From Bifidobacterium leontopitheci (GTDB taxonomy: Bacteria > Actinomycetota > Actinomycetes > Actinomycetales > Bifidobacteriaceae), in NCBI RefSeq assembly GCF_009193355.1, contig NZ_WBVT01000009.1, positions 1-64,000 of the forward strand: 64,000 bases of DNA, in the 5' to 3' direction. The position numbers and the translations under genes are program-made. Below, piece after piece: positions 17,235-27,100 of this stretch. The notes beneath the pieces were generated by a model. The model was not told where the DNA came from, made no database searches, and saw nothing but the letters and a program-made list of their open reading frames with translations. Each line of letters opens with the position of its first letter. Position 1 is the stretch's first letter.

Positions 17235-20200
17235 ATGAGGATCATGCGCAGATCGGTCGCGGTGTTTGCCGCCGCGGCGACGTTGCTGACAGGGGGTGTC
17301 GTCGGCACGGCCGCCCATGCGGCCACAGGCGGCGGCAACGTCTCGACGGTGACCATCAACCCGTGGGTCACCAACGGCCCGTTCGAAGGCTGGGGCACGT
17401 CGCTGGCGTGGTTCGCCAACGCGACCGGCGCCTACGGCGACCAGCAGAACTACACGGCGGACGGCAAGCCCGCCGACTCGGCCCTCAACGCCAAGGCCAA
17501 CAAGAACGGCGCGAAGCTGCGTCAGGACTTCTACGACAGCATCTTCGGCTCCAACGGCCTCAACCTCAACAAGGCACGCTACAACGTCGGCGGCGGCAAC
17601 GCCTCCGACGTGGCGTACGGCTACCCGTTCATGCGCCAGGGCGCGGCCGTGCCCGGCTACTGGGCGCCCGACGCCGACGGCTCGAAGGGCCTGTACAAGG
17701 ACGCCGACGGCAACGCCGTCACCACCAAGCAGGCCGACCGCGACAAGCTCGACGCCGCCTACGACCCCACCAACGACGAATCCTACGTGTGGGGCTCCAA
17801 GAGCAAGGACTCCGAGGCCGCCAAGAAGGTCGAAGCCCAGGAATGGTGGATCAAGGAAGGCGTCAAGACCGGCGACATCACTCACTGGGAGGCGTTCGCC
17901 AACTCCGCCCCGTACTTCATGACCGAAAGCGGCTACGTGGCCGGCGGCCGCAACTCCTCGACGGACAACAACCTCAAGGACCCCGAGAAGTTCGGCACCT
18001 ACATGGGCAAGGTCGCCCGTCACCTAGAAGACAAGTACGGCGTCAACTTCAACACCGTCGAACCGTTCAACGAATCCGAATCCGGCTCGTGGATCACCCC
18101 GTGGTACAACGCCACCGACTACACGAAGGACCCCTCATGGCCTGACGCGCAGCTCATCAACCGGTACATGGCCACCGGCGACTACGACGGCGCCGACCTG
18201 TCCATCACCCCGTACTCGAACGCCGTCAAGAAGCCGCAGGAAGGCATGCACGTCTCCACGTCCGACGCCAACGGCGGCCGCATGCAGCAGCGCACGATCG
18301 AAACGCTGTCCAAGGCGCTCGCCGGCGACAAGGACACCGTCATCTCCTCCACGGACGCGCAGTTCCGCGACCAGTTCATGGAGGCGTACAACAACTACAC
18401 GCCCGCCGAACGCGCCAAGATCGGCCAGTACAACGTGCACGGCTACGGCGGCGACGCCACCTACAACGAGCGCAACGTGCGCGACGTCGCCCAGCGCGAC
18501 GGCAAGCGCCTGTCCATGAGCGAGGTGGACGGCTCGTGGCAGTCCGGCGGCTTCAACCCGTTCGGCTTCGACAACGCGCTCGGCTTCACCTCCATGATCA
18601 ACGGCTACGTCTACAAGCTGCAGTCCGAGGACTTCAACTTCTGGCAGGTCGTCGAGGACCTCTACAACATGGAGAAAGGCGACAAGGACGAGAACGGCAA
18701 CACGCTCAACCCCGGCGGCGAGAACACCAACTGGGGCACCATCTTCATCGACTTCGACTGCAACGTGACCGACGCGCAGGGCAACCTGTACTCCAAGCGC
18801 CGCGTCGACAACAACGGCGGCAAGACCGACGGCCTCAAGCCCTGCTCCGTGCTCGTCAACTCCAAGTACAACAGCATGCGCGCCTACACGCAGTTCATCG
18901 GCGAAGGCGACTCCATCACCGCCAACAGCGCGACCGGCACCAACTTCTCCGCCCAGTCCAAGGACGGCAAGACGCAGACCGTCGTGCACACCAACAGCTC
19001 GAACGAGCCGCAGACGTTCGTCATCGACCTGTCCAACTTCAAGGACATCGCCGCCGACGCTTCCGGCGACCTGTACCTGACCACCGCCTCCGACAAGGCG
19101 GACAGCGACAAGGGACCGTTCGCGGCCACCCCCGAGACCATGAACAAGACCAGCGACGTCAAGCAGGCCGCCGGTTCCGTGACGATCGACGCCAAGGCCA
19201 AGACCGCCACGATGACCGTGCCCGCCCGCTCCATCGCCTCCGTGCAGCTGCACGGCGTGAGCGGCGTCGCCGACACCGCGCCGTCCATCAAGGACGGCGG
19301 TTCGGCCACGCTCGTCAACCAGTGGGCCGGCAAGGCAGTGTCCGTCGCCGATTCCGGTGACGGCCTGACCCTGCAGGAGGTCGCCGCCGACAAGACGGCC
19401 GCCGCCAAGCAGAACCTCACGTTCCACGAGATCGCCGCCGACCCTGAGCGTCCGACGCTCAAGCGGTACGTGATCACCACCGCCGACGGCCGGCTGCTCT
19501 CCGCCGCCGACACCGATGCGAACGGCTCGGTCGACGCGAAGAGCGTCGGCGTGAAGCTCGTCTCGGGTGACGTCGAGCAGGCGAAGAAGAACCAGTCGAC
19601 CATCTGGATCCTCAACACCGAAGACGGCGTGCACTTCAACTTCGTCAACGCCGCGGCCGCCAAGACCCTTACCGCCAACAGCAGCGACGCCGGCAGCGCG
19701 CTCACGCTGGAACTGTCCAAGGGCCAGACCGGCCAAGGCTGGTCCGTGCGCTCCAACACGCCCACCGGCGTGCGTGACGTGCGCGTGCAGGTGCCGGTCG
19801 GCGCCACCGCGGACGCCGTACGCGCCGCCCTCGGCACCACGGTGACCCCGTACTACACGTGGGGCACCGGCGCGCCGATCGCCATTGACGGCCAGTGGGA
19901 CGTCAGCGGCGTCGACACCGCCGCCAAGGGCGCGTACACGGCGAGCGCCAAGGCCACCGATTTGTACGGCAACGAGATCGCCGTCAAGGCGACCGTGCAC
20001 GTGGGCGACCTGACGACCGCCGACCCTGCGTCCGTGACCGTCAAGACCGGCAGCGACGAGGCGTCCGTGAAGGCCGCCGCGCCCGCGACCGTCAACGCGC
20101 ATGTCGGCACGTCCGAAGCGATCGCCGCGCCCGTCGAATGGCAGTGGCCGAGCGACCTTGCGAGCCGTCTGGCCGCCGCGAAGTCCGGCGACGCGCTGCA

Positions 20201-21482
20201 GGTCGACGGCACGCTCAAGGCGTACCCGGCCATCCACGTGCGCCTGACCGTGTACGTCGAGGACGAGCAGACGCGCAACGTGGCTTCGGACACGTTCGGG
20301 CCGACGTACACCGACGCCGACACGACCGACACGTCCAAGACCATCAACGGCGACACGACCGACAAGGGCTGGACCACGTGGAAGGCGGACGGCCAGGCCA
20401 AGGCCGAGACGCCGACCGCCACGTTCGGCTACTCGGCCGATCAGACCGTCAGCGAGATCCGCGTCTACTACTACAAGGACGCCGGTTCGGCCACGTGGCC
20501 GGCGAGCGTGTCCGTCAACTACTGGAACGGCAAGGCGTACGTGCCGTTCGGCGACGCGGTGAGCCTGCCCGACACGGCCGACAAGGCGCCGGTCGCGGTC
20601 ATCAAGGTCGCCAAGCCGATCACCGGCAACTGGTTCAACATCGTGAACACGGTCGGCGCCGCGCACCCGTACATCTCGGTGTCCGAGATCGAGCTCATCT
20701 CGCCGACCGGCAAGCTGCTGCCCACCACCGACACCGCGCTCGGCGAGCTGCGCGCCGACGGCGTGCGCCTCGACGGGTTCGACCCCGACAAGCTGCCCGA
20801 AGACGGCGTGTTCCAGGGCAAGCTCGCGGCTGACGCGGAAACCTATCCGACCATCACCGCGTACGCCGCCGACAACGCGGCGAACGTGAACGTCGAGCAG
20901 CCGAGCGTCAAGAACGGCGGCAAGGCGACGATCACCGTGACGCCCGCCGACGGCGGCGCCGCCCGCACGTACACCGTGGACTACGGCGAGCTGCCGAAGC
21001 TCACGCTGCGCGTCACCGCGCCGAAGAAGACCACGTACGAGATTGGCGACAAGCTCGATCTCACGGGACTGAAGGTCGAAGCGGTCTGGACCAAGGACGG
21101 CAAGGAGACCGTCAAGGACGTCGCCCTTGACGATCCGCAGCTGGCGGTGAGCGGATTCGACTCCGCGAGCGCCGGCGTCAAGACCGTCACCGTGGCCTGG
21201 CGCGGCGCGTCCGCCACGTTCCAGGTGACAGTGAAGAAGGCCGCCGAGCAGCAGCCCGGAGGGAAGCCGCAGCCCAAGCCGCAGCCGGGAACGAAGCCGG
21301 GGGCCGGCAAGCCGGGTGCCGGTAACGGTGCTGGCTCCGGCGCGGGCGCCCGCCCGGTCGCGAGCGGCAAAGGCTCGGGCCTGTCGCGCACGGGCGCGTC
21401 GGTGACCGGCGTGATCGGCGTGGTCGCGCTGCTCGTGGCCGCCGCCGGCGTGGTGTTGATCACCCGCAAGCGCCGCGGCTGA
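17235..21482 (+). CDS. second sortase-anchored GH30 glycosidase, endo-beta-1,6-galactanase-like
   Basis: A 1415-residue paralogue of the GH30 protein at 8861, alike in the catalytic half and in the last 35 residues. A signal peptide ends near residue 29 (AHA). The GH30 catalytic residues are E280 in EPFNESE and E430 in MSEVDGSW. Next come a trefoil-like region, an Ig-like domain, one discoidin-like domain (about 1015-1155), a cadherin-like repeat, an Ig-like domain, a Pro/Lys/Gly-rich linker, LSRTG at 1383-1387, a membrane helix and RKRRG. It has one discoidin-like domain and fewer Ig-like domains than its paralogue. GAGGAGG precedes the ATG at 17235. Tandem duplication with divergence of binding modules is the simplest explanation. 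Confidence 0.88.
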   Translation: MRIMRRSVAVFAAAATLLTGGVVGTAAHAATGGGNVSTVTINPWVTNGPFEGWGTSLAWFANATGAYGDQQNYTADGKPADSALNAKANKNGAKLRQDFYDSIFGSNGLNLNKARYNVGGGNASDVAYGYPFMRQGAAVPGYWAPDADGSKGLYKDADGNAVTTKQADRDKLDAAYDPTNDESYVWGSKSKDSEAAKKVEAQEWWIKEGVKTGDITHWEAFANSAPYFMTESGYVAGGRNSSTDNNLKDPEKFGTYMGKVARHLEDKYGVNFNTVEPFNESESGSWITPWYNATDYTKDPSWPDAQLINRYMATGDYDGADLSITPYSNAVKKPQEGMHVSTSDANGGRMQQRTIETLSKALAGDKDTVISSTDAQFRDQFMEAYNNYTPAERAKIGQYNVHGYGGDATYNERNVRDVAQRDGKRLSMSEVDGSWQSGGFNPFGFDNALGFTSMINGYVYKLQSEDFNFWQVVEDLYNMEKGDKDENGNTLNPGGENTNWGTIFIDFDCNVTDAQGNLYSKRRVDNNGGKTDGLKPCSVLVNSKYNSMRAYTQFIGEGDSITANSATGTNFSAQSKDGKTQTVVHTNSSNEPQTFVIDLSNFKDIAADASGDLYLTTASDKADSDKGPFAATPETMNKTSDVKQAAGSVTIDAKAKTATMTVPARSIASVQLHGVSGVADTAPSIKDGGSATLVNQWAGKAVSVADSGDGLTLQEVAADKTAAAKQNLTFHEIAADPERPTLKRYVITTADGRLLSAADTDANGSVDAKSVGVKLVSGDVEQAKKNQSTIWILNTEDGVHFNFVNAAAAKTLTANSSDAGSALTLELSKGQTGQGWSVRSNTPTGVRDVRVQVPVGATADAVRAALGTTVTPYYTWGTGAPIAIDGQWDVSGVDTAAKGAYTASAKATDLYGNEIAVKATVHVGDLTTADPASVTVKTGSDEASVKAAAPATVNAHVGTSEAIAAPVEWQWPSDLASRLAAAKSGDALQVDGTLKAYPAIHVRLTVYVEDEQTRNVASDTFGPTYTDADTTDTSKTINGDTTDKGWTTWKADGQAKAETPTATFGYSADQTVSEIRVYYYKDAGSATWPASVSVNYWNGKAYVPFGDAVSLPDTADKAPVAVIKVAKPITGNWFNIVNTVGAAHPYISVSEIELISPTGKLLPTTDTALGELRADGVRLDGFDPDKLPEDGVFQGKLAADAETYPTITAYAADNAANVNVEQPSVKNGGKATITVTPADGGAARTYTVDYGELPKLTLRVTAPKKTTYEIGDKLDLTGLKVEAVWTKDGKETVKDVALDDPQLAVSGFDSASAGVKTVTVAWRGASATFQVTVKKAAEQQPGGKPQPKPQPGTKPGAGKPGAGNGAGSGAGARPVASGKGSGLSRTGASVTGVIGVVALLVAAAGVVLITRKRRG

Positions 21483-21509
21483 GGCTGATGGCCTGACATG
21501 GCCAACATA

Positions 21510-21556
21510 GGGGAGGGGTCGCACCGGGACGCCCGGTGCGACCCCTCCCCCTGTTT
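21510..21556 (+). terminator. intrinsic terminator after the second GH30 gene
   Basis: GGGGAGGGGTCGCACCGGG pairs with CCCGGTGCGACCCCTCCCC around a short loop. Only a short T-rich stretch (CTGTTTGT) follows. Confidence 0.7.
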
Positions 21557-22119
21557 GTCACGGTGGGCGTTCGCCCGCTGTGACTGACGGGCGGTGATGT
21601 CGGGTGCCTGTGAAGGTCCGTCGTGGATGGCCACCCTCAGTCAGCTACGCTGACAGCTCCCGCCAGCGGGAGCGTTTTCCCCCACACGCTCCCGCTGGCA
21701 GTGCAGCCGGCTGTTGTTGTTACGGGACTCTTGGTGGGGTGGTTGTTCCGCCGTGGTTGTCGCCGGCGTGCCGAGTGGGTCGTTGCTGTTCTTGGCCCCC
21801 TTGGTGGAGGGCCGAGCCGTTAGGCAAACGCCAAAGGCGTTTGTAGGCGAGGAGTGAACGACAGTGAGCCGGCATTGAGCCTGCCGTAGGCAGCCCGTAA
21901 TTGCAGGACGCTGTCGCGGCCGGAGGCCGTGACCGGGGGAGCGTCACCCGCTTCGCGGATTTAACGTCACGGCTGTCTGTCTCATGGCTCGCCCGCTGGC
22001 GGGTTGCTCCCGCTGGCGGGAGCTGGCTCGCGTAGCGAGACTGAGGGTGGTCTTGCGGGCGTGCCGGATGCCATGCGTCTGCGGCGGGGCAATCTGCGGC
22101 CATGAGCATGCGCCTTCTT
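21557..22119. other. gene-free stretch with REP-like fragments
   Basis: It contains a single family-B hairpin (21557-21584), CTCCCGCCAGCGGGAG palindromes (about 21657-21705), a REP-like CCCCCTTGGTGGAGGG (21798-21815) and one copy of the GCCGTTAGGCAAAC hairpin (21813-21850). REP-like tails with GGGGGAGCGTCACCCGC follow near 21940. No coding signal is visible. Confidence 0.6.
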
Positions 22120-22249
22120 CGAGATGTGGGTGTTTTGGTTCGGCTTCGGCGTCGATGCCGGTTTTGCAAAACGGCTCTATTCTGCGGTTTTCACCAATCG
22201 TCCCCTCGTCGTTGCCGCGTTTTCCGCCAAACAAAACACCCACATCTCC
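22120..22249. repeat. 130-bp inverted-repeat element, copy 2
   Basis: Same arms as the copy at 14488 (CGAGATGTGGGTGTTTTG) and the same length. The interior again carries TTGCAAAACGGCT, then diverges. Confidence 0.8.
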
Positions 22250-22377
22250 GCGTACGTTGCCAAGAACGTGCCGATGGGCCGGAAAATCAAGGCCGATATG
22301 TGCGAAATGGGCGGAATTGTCGCATTCTTCGCCTCTGCGTGCAGTACGCTCCTCTCAGGGCAGGGGAGTCCGCTCCA

Positions 22378-23790
22378 TCACCGCATGAACAACCGCCCCG
22401 GGAATCCGGCGCTGACGGCGGCGCTGCGGTCGGCGTACAGTATCGCGCATTCGAAATCGAACCGCTTGGCCAGCGTGTCCGGCGCGGCGACGAAGCACGC
22501 GGTGGCGAGCCCATCGGCCAATGCGGTGGGGTAGAGCCCGCGTGATGCAGAGCGAACGGAGCCGGCCGGATTGCCGCGGGATGCATCCGATCCCGCATGA
22601 TTGCCGAAACCGGAATCCCCAAGCGGCTTCGCGGTGTCAGCTATCCCCGCACCGGCCTGATGGTCCGTCGGCGCATGGTTGGCTGATCCCGGATGCGATG
22701 CTCTCCACGCGCCGGCGCTCGCAGGTTTTCCTCCGCGTGTGGCCGTCGCGTGTGGCGCGGTCACCCAGGTGGCGGCTACGTCGCGCACGGGCAGTCCGTC
22801 GACCGCGTTGAGCAGATGATGCAGCCGGAGTCCCGCGGCTTCGCCCCAATGACGGCGGCTGGGGGCGCTCGCGCAGAACGCGCCGCCGGCGACGCTCGCC
22901 ACGCCCACTGCGTTTGCCGTATCGTCCGGATCCTCCATCGCGATGGTCAAGGGGGCTTGGTTTGAGGTTGGGCTGGAGTTCGCTGCGGCGTGAAGAGCAT
23001 CGGGGTCGGGGTCGCCATGCCATCGACCGGCGCCGTCTCTCACGCCGTCGAATGATGTGGACGCGCCGTCACGCGCGCGAGACGGAGCCGTATCCGGAAG
23101 CGGCACGGCAAGGCCGCCAGCCTGGGATGCAGTGTCGATTACGCAACCGTCCACATCGCCGTCTGACATGTGGACCAGCAGGTCGCCTCCCGCGTCGATC
23201 ACGTATGCCGGCGCGTCCGCCAGAAACCGCCACGCAAGCAAATCCACAAGATACCCTTTGCCGCACGCGCCGAAGTCCAATGACACCGGTCGCGTGGTGA
23301 CGAGTGTCGTGCCGTCCGGGCCGCGGCGGCCCACATCGTCGCGCCATGTGGCCCGGCCGTGCACCGCGCCGAGGTTCCAGCCGGCGGCGGCGCTGCCGCC
23401 GGTCGTGGGGCCTTCCGCCGCGTGCGTCACCGCATCCGCGGAAAGCCGGAACGAGTACCGCGCATCATACCCGAGCCGGATCAGATCCTCGCCCACGCAT
23501 GGGTCGATCGCGCCGTCGGTCGCCTCGGCCAGCGCATCATACAGATCGAACAGCGGCCCGGCCCAATCCGGAAAGTCAAACGTGCCGCCGTTCGACGAGC
23601 CGGCCATCGCGGCGACCAGCGAATCGCCGCGGAACCGCGACAGCGCGGCCTCATACTCCTCGATGAACGCGGTGATGGCGGCGCGGCGGTTGGAGTCGAT
23701 GCCGGCCGCCGACTGCACGATCAGCCCGGTTCCCAGCGCGTGTGGGAATGCGGCGGTGTAGGGCAGTCGTTCATTCAGCGGTGCGTTCAT
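22378..23790 (-). CDS. apbE: FAD:protein FMN transferase (ApbE family)
   Basis: Enzyme that covalently attaches FMN from FAD to a Ser/Thr in partner proteins, usually outside the membrane. The 470-residue product has the family segments SRFR (51-54), a DGAIDPCVG-like stretch near 92-100 and the signature DFGACGKGYLVD from residue 172, then GLYPTALADGLATACFVA near the C-terminus. It is about 120 residues longer than usual because of two low-complexity insertions, one before and one after the AATWV strand. There is no N-terminal signal peptide. The FMN-binding lipoprotein encoded at 39649 is the obvious candidate partner in this window. Family assignment is good; the start is supported only by a weak ribosome site. 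Confidence 0.82.
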   Translation of the reverse strand: MNAPLNERLPYTAAFPHALGTGLIVQSAAGIDSNRRAAITAFIEEYEAALSRFRGDSLVAAMAGSSNGGTFDFPDWAGPLFDLYDALAEATDGAIDPCVGEDLIRLGYDARYSFRLSADAVTHAAEGPTTGGSAAAGWNLGAVHGRATWRDDVGRRGPDGTTLVTTRPVSLDFGACGKGYLVDLLAWRFLADAPAYVIDAGGDLLVHMSDGDVDGCVIDTASQAGGLAVPLPDTAPSRARDGASTSFDGVRDGAGRWHGDPDPDALHAAANSSPTSNQAPLTIAMEDPDDTANAVGVASVAGGAFCASAPSRRHWGEAAGLRLHHLLNAVDGLPVRDVAATWVTAPHATATRGGKPASAGAWRASHPGSANHAPTDHQAGAGIADTAKPLGDSGFGNHAGSDASRGNPAGSVRSASRGLYPTALADGLATACFVAAPDTLAKRFDFECAILYADRSAAVSAGFPGRLFMR

Positions 23791-24124
23791 ACGTTCCAGC
23801 CTAACGCGTCGCCGGGTGTGCCGTGCGGTAGCGTGGGCGGCTTAACGGAAGGACGACGGCGACGAAGCCGACCGTGTGGCGGCGTCGAATGGGCGGCGAT
23901 GCTGACCGTGCGGCGAAGCCGAACGGTGCCGGTATCGAGCGAACGGCGACAACCAGCAACGCCGCCGCCCATGGCGCGATCGGCGCTGTCCCGGACTCGC
24001 GCTGTCGTGGCTTCCCGTTCGGCAACCGGTCCTCTCCGGCTCCGTCGCTTTCCGCCGGCCACTTCGCGGTCAGGCCGGGAGTCGAAGTGGTGACCCTCCG
24101 GCCCGTCGCTTCCGCCGACCCCTG
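23791..24124. other. 334-bp gap without recognised gene
   Basis: Rich in CGGCGACGAAGCCGACCG-like imperfect repeats (23868 and 23910) and a CCACTTCG/CGAAGTGG pair (24059-24090). I see no coding potential or promoter. Confidence 0.5.
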
Positions 24125-27100
24125 TCAGTTGAGGTCCACGTCCTGGATTGTCGTGCCGACATCCTTGATGGGCTTGTACGGGTAGAGCGATCCCTCTCGG
24201 GCGAAGTCGAGCCGCTGCACGGAACCGTCGGTGAGCACCACGTGGTGGTGTGCGAGCCGGGTGGCGCTGGTGATGCCGCCGACCTTCTTCGGCATGTTCC
24301 ACGATGCGTCGTTGCCTTCGCCCGCGCCCCATGTCCAGACCGAGCCGTCGGTTTTGAGCACGTAGGTGAGGCGTCCGCCGTAGCTCATCTTCACGTCGCG
24401 CACGTCGTCCATGATCTTGACCGGCTTGTCGTGCCGGTTGCAGGTGCCGTCGCCGATGGCGCCCGAATAGTCGCTCGAGCCGGTTTCGTCGTTCGCCGCG
24501 CAGGCGCCGCCGTTCACGCCCCACCCCCACAGCGAGCCGTCCTCGCCGAGCGCGTACGCGGTGTCGGAGCCGTCCTGCACCATGTCGTCCTGCGTGTAGA
24601 CCATGCGCATTCTCACCCACGCCGGCAGGCTGAACCGCGTGGCTTCGTACCGGTCGCCGTAGGAGGTGCCTTCGCCTTTCGGATAGTCGAGCTTCCACGC
24701 CGTGCCCTTCTTGTCGATGAACGCGTACCCGCCTTCGTAGGTGTTGAGCGTAGCCACGTCGTCCGGTGCGCCGTCCACGGTCTGCTCGGCCAGTCCGGCG
24801 GGGTTGCAGTCGCCGGTCGGGCATGTCGCCTGCACTAGGCTGCCGTCGTCTTTGAGCGCGATCACCGTGATGCCGCCCAGCGCCGAAATCGCCTTCACGT
24901 GGTTCAGCGCCTTGATGCGCACCGGCTCGATCATCACGTCGCTCATCGACGTGGAGTAGCGGTGGCCCCACGTCCATACGGTGCCGTCGCCCTGCAGTGC
25001 GTAGAAGGTGCCGCAGCCGTTGGAGGAGACCTGCCGGACGTCGTCCATGCCGATCACCTTCGCCGGCGACGCCATGGTGGGTTTGCCGTCCGAGCCGGGT
25101 ACCTGCTCTCGTACGCCTGTGCCGAGCGAGCTTGAGCCGCATAGGGAGCCGGCGTACCCCCATGCCCACAGCTGTCCGGATGTGTCCACTGCGTATCGCG
25201 CGGCGTTGCTATCGCCGTAGATGGCCGCGATTTTCGGCAGTCCGTCGACGCGTTTGCCCGGTCCCGGCAGGCTTACGCCGTGGCTCGAATCATCCCACTG
25301 CTTGACGGTGCCGTCCTTCTGTAAGGCCATCGCATAGGTGGTGCCGTCGCCGTTGTATCCGAAGTCGGCAGCGTCGATCACGCCGCCTTGGTCGAACGGG
25401 TTCGTCACGTCGTCGTCCGTGCGCTTCGCATCCGTGCCCTTCTTGCCTGTGTCGGACCCGGTGCCCTCCGTACCGGCGTCGCGCACGTTGTACATCGGCG
25501 CCGACAGGTCCGTCGGGATCTTCTCGCGCAACGGACCGGCGGCATAGGAATCGTTATACAGGTTTTCGAAGCCCGACTGCAGGTCGATCGCCCCGTCGTA
25601 CCCCGCCGACGCCCATGACTGCGTGGAGGTGAGCGCGAGCGCCAGCGTCTGCAGCTCGTGTGCACGCCGGGCCCACTGCTGCGGCAGGGCCAGCGCGCCG
25701 AACTGACACTTCATCTCCTCCTCGGTCAGCGGTTTCTTGGTGTAGGCGTTCGTCCGCTCGCTCTTGGGGCCGCTCTTGAGTGCCTTGAGGTATGCGGACT
25801 GCCGCAGGCCGTACACCAGATCGTAGAACCGCATCGTCGAGCGGATGGTGAGCAGCAGCGAGTTGCGCATCGAGCGGATGGACGCCAGGTCCGTGTCGCT
25901 TTGCCGGCCGAGCGCCTTGCCCATGTACGACTGCGTGTTGAGATACGACATCATGGCGATGGAGATGAGCCCGTATGCGGTCATGCCGTCGTCGGCTTCC
26001 TTCATGAATTCCGCGGTCACGGGGATAAGCGCCATCGCTCCCGAAATGGCGCTCCACCCGGCCTTGATCTGCTTGCCGTACGGGATCTGCTCGATGACGG
26101 TATCCGAGAGCAGCTTGGCGGCTTCCTTGGTCAGCACGTCGTTCACGCTGGTGAGCATCGGCTCCTTGGCGCGCTGCATCAGCGCCTTCGCCCGCTTCTT
26201 GTACCGTGTGGCGTTGCGCTGCGAGATCGCGTCCGAGAAGGTGTTTGAGTCGAACGACTGCAGCGACTGGAGCTGGTCGATGTAGCTGTTGCCCACCTGG
26301 CCGGCTGTTTTCATGGCGTTGAGGTAGGTGAACGCGCTGGACAGGATATCGCTGGCGGTGCTGGTGCGGTGCACGACCGCATCGGCTTTGGTCAGCCATG
26401 CGGCGGTGCTGTCTGGCATGTTCTTGGTCAGGGTCTGCCAGTCGGTCATGCCGCTCACCGGTTTGTAGTATTGCTGCGTGCCGCGGATGAGCGTGTAGAG
26501 GTCGCTGTACGGTTCCTGCTTGGTGAGCCAGGTGTTGAGGTTGAGCGTGTCCTTCGCCTCGAGGGCATTCTGGGCGCTGCCGGAGAGCTCCCACGCCGCC
26601 TTGAAGGTCTTGTTGAAGTTCTTGAAGAACTTCTGCGGGGTGTTCAGATAGTCCAGCGCCGAGATGGCTGCGTTCTTGTTTTCGTCGTTCTTGTTGTTGT
26701 CGTCGCTGCAGTTGTTGAAGCAGTTGTCTTCGTCGTCGCTGTCCGGCACCGACTTGAGCTCGTCGGTGAGCAGCGATTTCAGCGCGAGGTCGGCGATCTT
26801 GTCGCTGTACGTGTTGCCCGGCAGCGGCACCAGGACCGACGCGTCGAAGTGTTTGAGAAAGAACCCCAGGTTATAGTCGAACAGATAATCGGGGTCGTTC
26901 GGGTCGTCGGTGAACGAGCCGCCGGCCAGCAATGCCGCGGCGCTCGCCAGGTCGGAGCGGAGGCTGGTGAACTGTTCGAAGACGTTCCAGAACGTCGCCT
27001 TGGGTGCGTCGACGGTCAGGGTCCGATGGTCGGAGTCCACCGTCCAGCCGGCGTTGGCGAGGTAGAGGGTTTTCTCCAGCGGTACGACGACGCCGAGCGC

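Noticed and set aside
21557-22377. Transposase or insertion-sequence remnant
   Set aside because: Only short palindromes and REP-like fragments are visible; no transposase motif was found on either strand here or elsewhere in the window.
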